From an uncultured Chloroflexota bacterium (lineage in GTDB: Bacteria; Chloroflexota; Anaerolineae; Aggregatilineales; Phototrophicaceae): DNA of 10,573 bases. Under the pieces are notes generated by a model. That model did not search any database. It was not told where the DNA came from and saw nothing but the letters and a program-made list of their open reading frames with translations. Numbering within the stretch: the stretch's first letter is position 1; the number at the start of each line of letters is the position of its first letter. Made by a program: the position numbers and the translations under genes. Of this stretch, positions 5,974 through 10,573 are shown one piece after another. Where the stretch lies: positions 1-10,573 of the forward strand of contig CALMZT010001079.1 of assembly GCA_937870805.1 (NCBI GenBank), given 5' to 3'.

Positions 5974-6991
5974 CACAACACCCTTAAGGGATATACCTGT
6001 GAAAAATAAGGCAACTCCTCTGCCGAGTTTTCTCATGTCCTTGATGCGAGCGCGTGAGTTTGCGCTCGTGGTCATGATTGTTTTGATCGGTTTGGCGCTG
6101 CATCTTATCACGGGTCGCTTTTTTACCACACCTAACCTCAGTGCGATTAGTTTAGGCTTTGCAACCTCTGCTGTCATGATATTAGGCATGACGGCGGCGC
6201 TGGTATCAGGTGGCTTCGATCTTTCCGTAGGCTCCGTGTTTGCCATGGGCGGCGTCATCACGGGTGTTGCCTTACAAGCTGAACTGCCCATCCCAATCGC
6301 TATGTTATCTGGCTTAGTAGGTGGCATTCTGACCGGCTTCGTAAGCGGGCTGTTGATTACAAAGGTGCAGATCAACCCGTTCATCACAACGCTAGGTATG
6401 TTAGGGATTGCGCGCGGAATCAGCCTGGCAATCACGGAGGGGCGTCCGCTTGCCAATTTTCCCGAAGAATTTTTAATCTACGGTCAAGGCAAGTTTCTCG
6501 AAATCCCCAACCTCATCCTCATCGCACTATTCATCATTCTGCTTGGAGACTTGCTGATGCGGCGTTCCGCATGGTTTCGGCAGATTTATTATGTTGGAGG
6601 GAACGAGGAAGCCGCACGCCTCTCCGGCATTAATGTAGACCGTGTAAAAATCGCCGTATACACACTATCTGCCATGTTAGCCGCCTTAGCAGGCGTACTC
6701 TCTGCGTCACGCTTTACTGTTGCCGACCCTGGCACTGCCGTGGGAGAAGAATTACGAATCATCGCTGCCTGCATCATCGGTGGGTGCAGCCTGCGCGGTG
6801 GCAAGGGAACCGTCATTGGTGGACTGTTCGGATTGATTTTCGTCGGCTTCATCAATAACGGCATGATTTTGCTGCGTGTACCGGTGTACTGGCAGCAGCT
6901 AGTGATGGGAGTTGTGCTGCTGCTCGCGGTAGGGTTTGATACCGTGAGTCAGCGCTGGCAAACCCGCTCACGAGCTAAAAAGACTTCGTGA
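5966..6991 (+). CDS. Sugar ABC transporter permease, RbsC type
   Basis: This 341-residue membrane protein belongs to the BPD_transp_2 family and would form the channel for the ATPase before it. After a short cytoplasmic N-terminus it shows many hydrophobic segments, starting at about 32-49 and 62-103, and the last at about 311-324. Family landmarks are GGFDLSVGSV (82-91), NPFITTLGML (137-146), the ATPase-contact loop VGGNEEAARLSGI (210-222) and GGCSLRGGKGTVIGG (272-286). ATG 5966 was chosen because upstream in-frame codons only read the shadow of the ATPase gene, and an 8-base overlap with the ATPase stop is typical of operon partners. The ribosome binding site is weak, so coupled translation is likely. 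The basic C-terminus is expected to be cytoplasmic. Confidence 0.94.
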   Translation: MDNTTPLRDIPVKNKATPLPSFLMSLMRAREFALVVMIVLIGLALHLITGRFFTTPNLSAISLGFATSAVMILGMTAALVSGGFDLSVGSVFAMGGVITGVALQAELPIPIAMLSGLVGGILTGFVSGLLITKVQINPFITTLGMLGIARGISLAITEGRPLANFPEEFLIYGQGKFLEIPNLILIALFIILLGDLLMRRSAWFRQIYYVGGNEEAARLSGINVDRVKIAVYTLSAMLAALAGVLSASRFTVADPGTAVGEELRIIAACIIGGCSLRGGKGTVIGGLFGLIFVGFINNGMILLRVPVYWQQLVMGVVLLLAVGFDTVSQRWQTRSRAKKTS

Positions 6992-7035
6992 GTGACAATT
7001 GATTTTCATTCGTTCAGATCTCGAAAGGATAAAAA

Positions 7036-8019
7036 GTGAACAGACGTGATTTTCTTAAGAAGTCGAGTATCGCTACTGCCGCCGGGCTGCTGCTATCGCG
7101 GGGTATCATCCCTGCGAAAGCGCAGGACAGCCAGACCTATTATATGGTCACTTTTTTGTCGGGCATCGACTACTGGCGTGACGCCTATCGCGGGATGCAG
7201 GACGCCGCCGAATTTCTTGGAGTCGAAGCAGTTTATACAGGCACACCGGACTATGACCTGACAGCCGAAGTGCGCGTGCTAGAGGAAACAATTGCGCAGC
7301 AACCAGCAGGTATCCTTGTGACAGTCATCAATCCTGAAGGACTTAAGCCAACCATTGACAGTGCTATTGAGAGTGGCATACCACTCGTAACCTTCGATGC
7401 TGACTCGCCTCTGAGCAAGCGCTATTCGTTCCTGGGCACAGGCAATTATCAGGCAGGTGTCACCGCTGCACGCTATCTGGGTCCGCTCATCGACACTGGC
7501 AAAGCCGCCGTTATCACGGTGCCCTCACAGGGAAATCTACTGGAACGCACCAACGGCTTCATCGACACCATTAGAGCAGAATTCCCCAACATCACGGTTG
7601 GCGATGAATACATTGTCGATAACCAGAACACCGCAGAAGGGGCAGCGACAGGCTTATCAGCGCTTTTACAAGCTGACCCCGATATTCGCGGTGTATTCAG
7701 CACCAACGCTTCTGCGGCAGTAGGCTCGTCACAGGCACTACGTGAGGCAGGCGTGATTGCCGACGTTCAGCACATCGGTTTTGATTATGATGAAGGCACG
7801 CTTGATCTGATTGACAACGGAGATTTAGGCGCAACACTGGCGCAAGGTACCTGGCAGATGGGCTTCTGGGGCATGATGTTCGTCTACATGGTTGCCAACG
7901 GCAAAATCGAATCAGTCACGGACTGGCAAGCTGCCGGTATTTCACCACTGCCGCCAAACGTTGATACGGGCGTCGTGGTCATCAACCAATCAAACAGCCA
8001 ATACTGGCGCGCGCAGTAA
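7036..8019 (+). CDS. Sugar ABC transporter substrate-binding protein with Tat signal, GTG start
   Basis: This 327-residue protein belongs to the ribose/rhizopine-type periplasmic-binding family (Peripla_BP_4) and would capture the sugar outside the membrane for the permease. It begins at GTG 7036, supported by AAAGGA (7024-7029). The N-terminus NRRDFLKKSS is a twin-arginine motif, followed by a hydrophobic stretch and a likely cleavage site after AKA at residues 27-29. There is no Cys for lipid attachment. Mature-part landmarks are GIDYWRDAYRGM near residue 44, GIPLVTFDADSP, FLGTGNYQAG, ERTNGF, and IGFDYDEGTLDLI. Tat export implies folding before transport. The sugar is unknown; aromatic residues YYM and YW near the start of the mature protein would fit sugar stacking. 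Confidence 0.92.
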   Translation: MNRRDFLKKSSIATAAGLLLSRGIIPAKAQDSQTYYMVTFLSGIDYWRDAYRGMQDAAEFLGVEAVYTGTPDYDLTAEVRVLEETIAQQPAGILVTVINPEGLKPTIDSAIESGIPLVTFDADSPLSKRYSFLGTGNYQAGVTAARYLGPLIDTGKAAVITVPSQGNLLERTNGFIDTIRAEFPNITVGDEYIVDNQNTAEGAATGLSALLQADPDIRGVFSTNASAAVGSSQALREAGVIADVQHIGFDYDEGTLDLIDNGDLGATLAQGTWQMGFWGMMFVYMVANGKIESVTDWQAAGISPLPPNVDTGVVVINQSNSQYWRAQ

Positions 8020-8032
8020 GCTGCCAGTGATA

Positions 8033-8059
8033 CGGGCAGAGGGGACACGCCTCTGCCCG
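8033..8059 (+). other. Strong intergenic hairpin between the binding-protein and mutarotase genes
   Basis: CGGGCAGAGG (8033-8042) and CCTCTGCCCG (8050-8059) form a perfect 10-bp, GC-rich stem with a 7-nt loop, 13 bases after the binding-protein stop. No T run follows, so it is not a standard terminator. Hairpins at this place in transporter operons often protect the upstream message and let the binding protein be made in excess over the other subunits. That role is inferred. Confidence 0.75.
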
Positions 8060-8100
8060 CACTACAAATATAATACACCCCATAGAGAGGTATACTAACC

Positions 8101-9282
8101 ATGAAACTGCAATATACGCTGTTTCGCGGTAGTGCATTGTTGCACACCGCCAGGAATTCCGTCAAATTGCTGCCCCTGATCCTCATCCTTCTTTTCACAA
8201 ACTCAATGGTTACTGCTGTGAGTACAATTGAAAGCCAACCCTTCGGAACGACTGCTGCGGGCATAGCAGTAGAGGAATACACCTTGACCAATAGCAGTGG
8301 TATGGAGGTCAAAATCATCACCTATGGCGGAGCAATTACGTCAATTCGTGTGCCGGATCGCTACGGCGTGATGACTAACGTGGTACTGGGCTTTGATAAT
8401 CTTGCCGACTATGAAACCCGCAGTCCCTATTTCGGTAACATCACCGGGCGCTACGCCAATCGCATCGCCAACGCGACGTTCACCCTTGATGGTACAGTCT
8501 ATACCCTTGCTGCTAATAACGGCCCGAACTCACTACACGGTGGAATTAATGGATTCGACAATCAAGTGTGGACGGCTGAAGAGATTGAAGGGGATGGTGA
8601 AGTAGGTCTATCCCTCTCCTATCTCAGTCCCGACGGTGAAGAAGGCTATCCCGGCAATTTATCAGTTACGGTGGTCTATACCTTAACCGATGCCAATGAA
8701 CTGCGAATCGACTATGAGGCAACGACGGACGCGCCGACAGTTTTGAACCTAACCAACCATTCGTACTTCAACCTGGCAGGCAATGGAGCAGGGACCATTT
8801 ACGATCATATCATCATGATTAACGCTGACGCCTATACCCCTGTAGATGAGACGTTGATTCCAACGGGTGAAATTGCCCCTGTTGATGAAACGCCTTTCGA
8901 CTTACGTATACCTGTTCGCATCGGCGCCGGCATTCGCTCCAATCATCCGCAGATGGTCATAGGACGCGGTTACGACCACAATTTCGTGTTGAATCGCTCT
9001 GATGACAGTACGTTAGAATTGGCGGCGCGCGTGTATGAGCCAAATTCTGGTCGTATCATGGAAGTCTGGACGACAGAACCGGGCATCCAATTCTATACGG
9101 GTAATTTCTTAGATGGGACGTTAGTAGGTTCCAGTGACGTCATGTATCGTCAGGGGGATGCGTTCGCTTTGGAAACGCAGCACTACCCTGACTCACCAAA
9201 TCAGCCGGACTTCCCGTCTACCGAGCTCAGACCCGGAGATACCTTTCAGTCAACGACGATTTACAGTTTCACAGTAGACTAG
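8101..9282 (+). CDS. galM: Aldose 1-epimerase (mutarotase) with N-terminal signal or anchor
   Basis: This 393-residue protein interconverts alpha and beta anomers of an aldose. The catalytic region covers about residues 45-393, the usual size for GalM. Key residues are visible: NSLHGG with H146, NLTNHSYFNLAG with the general-acid His H220, GYDHNFVL with D292, and LETQHYPDSPNQPDFP with the general-base Glu E358; FGNITGRYANRI is also typical. The first 40 residues have basic residues followed by a hydrophobic core LLPLILILLFTNSMVTAV, so the protein is probably exported or anchored facing outward. ATG 8101 is supported by AGAGG (8086-8090). The internal Met at residue 36 has no ribosome binding site and would remove the signal. 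Location in the transporter operon suggests it acts on the sugar before import. The substrate is unknown. Confidence 0.93.
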   Translation: MKLQYTLFRGSALLHTARNSVKLLPLILILLFTNSMVTAVSTIESQPFGTTAAGIAVEEYTLTNSSGMEVKIITYGGAITSIRVPDRYGVMTNVVLGFDNLADYETRSPYFGNITGRYANRIANATFTLDGTVYTLAANNGPNSLHGGINGFDNQVWTAEEIEGDGEVGLSLSYLSPDGEEGYPGNLSVTVVYTLTDANELRIDYEATTDAPTVLNLTNHSYFNLAGNGAGTIYDHIIMINADAYTPVDETLIPTGEIAPVDETPFDLRIPVRIGAGIRSNHPQMVIGRGYDHNFVLNRSDDSTLELAARVYEPNSGRIMEVWTTEPGIQFYTGNFLDGTLVGSSDVMYRQGDAFALETQHYPDSPNQPDFPSTELRPGDTFQSTTIYSFTVD

Positions 9283-9435
9283 CACGCTTCACACTCGTAA
9301 GGAGCAGCTAAGTTGTCACCCTTAAAAACGGAGGAATTGAATTTCCTCTAAACCAAGAGGGTGATCGGGAGTAGGAATGTAGTCTGCTGCATTCCTACTT
9401 ACTCTATCCTGGGCAATCTAATAAAGGGAAAATAT
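9283..9435 (+). promoter_or_regulatory. Structured gap before the SDR gene, with competing hairpins
   Basis: The 153-base gap holds two structures. GAGGAA (9331-9336) can pair with TTCCTC (9343-9348), hiding a ribosome-binding-like GGAGG. The same CCTCT (9345-9349) can pair instead with AGAGG (9356-9360), so the two folds exclude each other. Further on, AGTAGGAATG (9370-9379) and CATTCCTACT (9390-9399) form a perfect 10-bp stem with a 10-nt loop and no strong T run. The SDR start follows 36 bases later. Control of the SDR gene by attenuation or RNA processing is possible but unproven. Confidence 0.5.
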
Positions 9436-10389
9436 ATGCGCGTGGTGATCATCGGGGGCGCGGGACACATTGGAACATATCTCGTTCCTATGCTGGTAGA
9501 GAAAGGCTATAAAGTCACTAATATCACACGCGGAAACAGCAAACCTTATCTGCCTCACGCCGCCTGGAATGACGTGGAACAGGTTGTCGCTGACCGCGAA
9601 GCAGAAGATCAAGCGGGCACATTTGGGCGGCGTGTACGCGACTTAAAACCGGATGTGGTCATCGACCTGATCTGCTTCACCGAAGCCAGCGCACGCCAAA
9701 TTGTCGAAACGCTGCACGGCGAAGTACTGCACTTTTTGCACTGTGGCACGATCTGGGTTCACGGTCACAGCACACAGGTGCCTGCGACAGAAGATCAGCC
9801 TTGTTATCCCTTCGGTGAGTATGGCATTCAGAAAGCAGCGATTGAAGCGTATCTGCTCAAAGAAGCGCGCCAGAACGGTTTCCCTGCGACAATCCTGCGG
9901 GTAGGGCATATTGTAGGACCGGGCTATAATCCACTCAATCCAGCAGGCAATTTCAACCCACAAGTGTTTGCTTGTCTGGCGCGCGGCGAAGAACTGGCAT
10001 TACCGAATCTGGGTCTGGAAACTGTGCATCATGTACACGCAGAAGATGTCGCACAGGCGTTTCTGCAAGCGATCACGCATTGGAGCACCAGCGTTGGCGC
10101 GACCTTCCACACAGTTTCACCTGCCGCGTTGACGCTGCGAGGCTATGCGGAAGCAGCAGCGAGATGGTTTGGATATGAGGCAAAGCTCAAATTTCTCTCC
10201 TGGCAGGAATGGCGTACAACCGTCTCCGAAGCCGACGCTGACGCGACTTGGGATCATATCGCGCACAGTCCTAATGCGAGTATTTCTAAAGCACAGCGGT
10301 TAATCAACTATCAGCCGCGCTACACATCGCTGCGAGCGGTGCATGAGGCAGTGCAATGGTTGATGCACAACGGAGTCATCACTATTTAA
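9436..10389 (+). CDS. NAD(P)-dependent sugar epimerase/dehydrogenase, extended or atypical SDR family
   Basis: This 317-residue cytoplasmic enzyme has a Rossmann fold. The dinucleotide site is GGAGHIG (7-13), and T33-R34 lie after the second strand, where cofactor choice is decided. DVVIDLICF (73-81) is the fourth strand. The active-site set is T105 (HCGTIW), Y129 and K133 (the YxxxK motif in EYGIQKAAIE). LRVGHIVGPG and VHHVHAEDVAQAF are C-terminal substrate-domain features of NAD-dependent epimerases/dehydratases. ATG 9436 is chosen over an upstream in-frame start near 9361 because the Rossmann strand starts right here and AAAGGGAA (9423-9430) precedes it. Its place after the transporter and mutarotase suggests it oxidises or epimerises the imported sugar or its activated form. 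It is not a clear GalE, and its substrate is not known. Confidence 0.88.
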   Translation: MRVVIIGGAGHIGTYLVPMLVEKGYKVTNITRGNSKPYLPHAAWNDVEQVVADREAEDQAGTFGRRVRDLKPDVVIDLICFTEASARQIVETLHGEVLHFLHCGTIWVHGHSTQVPATEDQPCYPFGEYGIQKAAIEAYLLKEARQNGFPATILRVGHIVGPGYNPLNPAGNFNPQVFACLARGEELALPNLGLETVHHVHAEDVAQAFLQAITHWSTSVGATFHTVSPAALTLRGYAEAAARWFGYEAKLKFLSWQEWRTTVSEADADATWDHIAHSPNASISKAQRLINYQPRYTSLRAVHEAVQWLMHNGVITI

Positions 10390-10548
10390 GTATTTAATAA
10401 TCTTTGAACTCGCGTCAGCAGCGGATGGATACGCCAGGAGTACGGGTCGTTTGTTCTGGATATCTGCTCAGCTTAGGTACACGCTATACTTTGTTTGTAA
10501 TCATCAGGGATACCGTGAACTTTCCAGATGTTACAGAAGTGAGATGAA

Positions 10549-10573
10549 ATGGCACGAAAACTGAAAGCTATAT
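10549..10573 (+). CDS. Possible start of a further gene, cut by the window edge
   Basis: An ATG at 10549 opens a frame reading MARKLKAI before the window ends. A weak ribosome binding site (GAAGTGAG, 10536-10543) precedes it. The basic-then-hydrophobic start resembles a Rossmann-fold first strand, as in Gfo/Idh/MocA sugar dehydrogenases, which would fit the operon, but eight residues cannot establish this. The 159-base gap before it has no recognised structure, apart from a TATACT (10485-10490) with no convincing -35 box. Confidence 0.35.

Noticed and set aside
5944..6456. A 170-codon open frame on the - strand
   Set aside because: It is the complement of the permease gene; its Met/Pro/Lys-rich translation is typical of antisense to hydrophobic codons.
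9313..9341. A possible promoter TTGTCA before the SDR gene
   Set aside because: The sequence 17 bases downstream (ATTGAA) is a poor -10 box, so there is no support for a separate promoter.
10485..10490. TATACT as a -10 box for the gene at the right edge
   Set aside because: At 17-bp spacing the -35 position reads ATCTGC, and the nearest TTGTTC is too far away.

Overview
The window looks like a piece of a bacterial chromosome of middling G+C. The gene content is a biotin-dependent acyl-CoA carboxylase next to an acyl-CoA dehydrogenase, a toxin-antitoxin-rich patch, and a Tat-exported sugar ABC transporter. Together with a short intergenic repeat built on CGCCAAGA, this is most like what I know from Chloroflexota (Anaerolineae-type) genomes. 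That is an inference from style and content; no marker gene is present to prove it. There is no rRNA, tRNA, CRISPR array or insertion sequence.

Region 1 (1-3781, all + strand, tightly packed). It opens with the C-terminal half of a 3-methylcrotonyl-CoA carboxylase-type carboxyltransferase and ends with an acyl-CoA dehydrogenase whose catalytic Glu sits where isovaleryl-/long-chain-type enzymes keep it. The two fit one acyl-CoA catabolic pathway, most simply leucine/isovalerate breakdown. Between them lies an accessory patch of about 1.8 kb (745-2535): a DUF5615/PIN-like protein with an unusual C-terminal extension, a Uma2-like protein that has lost its nuclease residues, and a complete hicA-hicB toxin-antitoxin pair. 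The patch is on the same strand and nearly gapless, so it probably rides on the catabolic transcript. A hairpin just after the dehydrogenase may end this unit.

Region 2 (3782-4464). This stretch has no intact gene. It contains the decayed, frameshifted C-terminal part of a threonine/serine dehydratase on the - strand, then a stem-loop. Next comes a near-consensus sigma-70-type promoter (TTGACA, 17 bp, TATAGT) followed at once by two similar CG-centred imperfect palindromes that look like LacI-family operators, and finally a leader of about 130 nt.

Region 3 (4465-10389, all + strand). This is a sugar uptake and processing operon: a double ATPase (RbsA/MglA type), a permease (RbsC type), a Tat-type substrate-binding protein with a GTG start, an aldose 1-epimerase that carries its own signal peptide, and an NAD(P)-dependent extended/atypical SDR sugar epimerase/dehydrogenase. 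Strong hairpins lie between the binding protein and the mutarotase, and between the mutarotase and the SDR. They could set different expression levels along the operon. The binding protein and mutarotase are both exported, so the sugar may be converted between anomers outside the membrane before import. The imported sugar is not identifiable from sequence. A further gene may start at 10549 and run off the window.

I found no clearly new multi-gene system. The points most worth checking are the DUF5615 fusion, the Uma2-like protein without catalytic residues beside hicAB, the paired operators, and the exported mutarotase coupled to an ABC importer.
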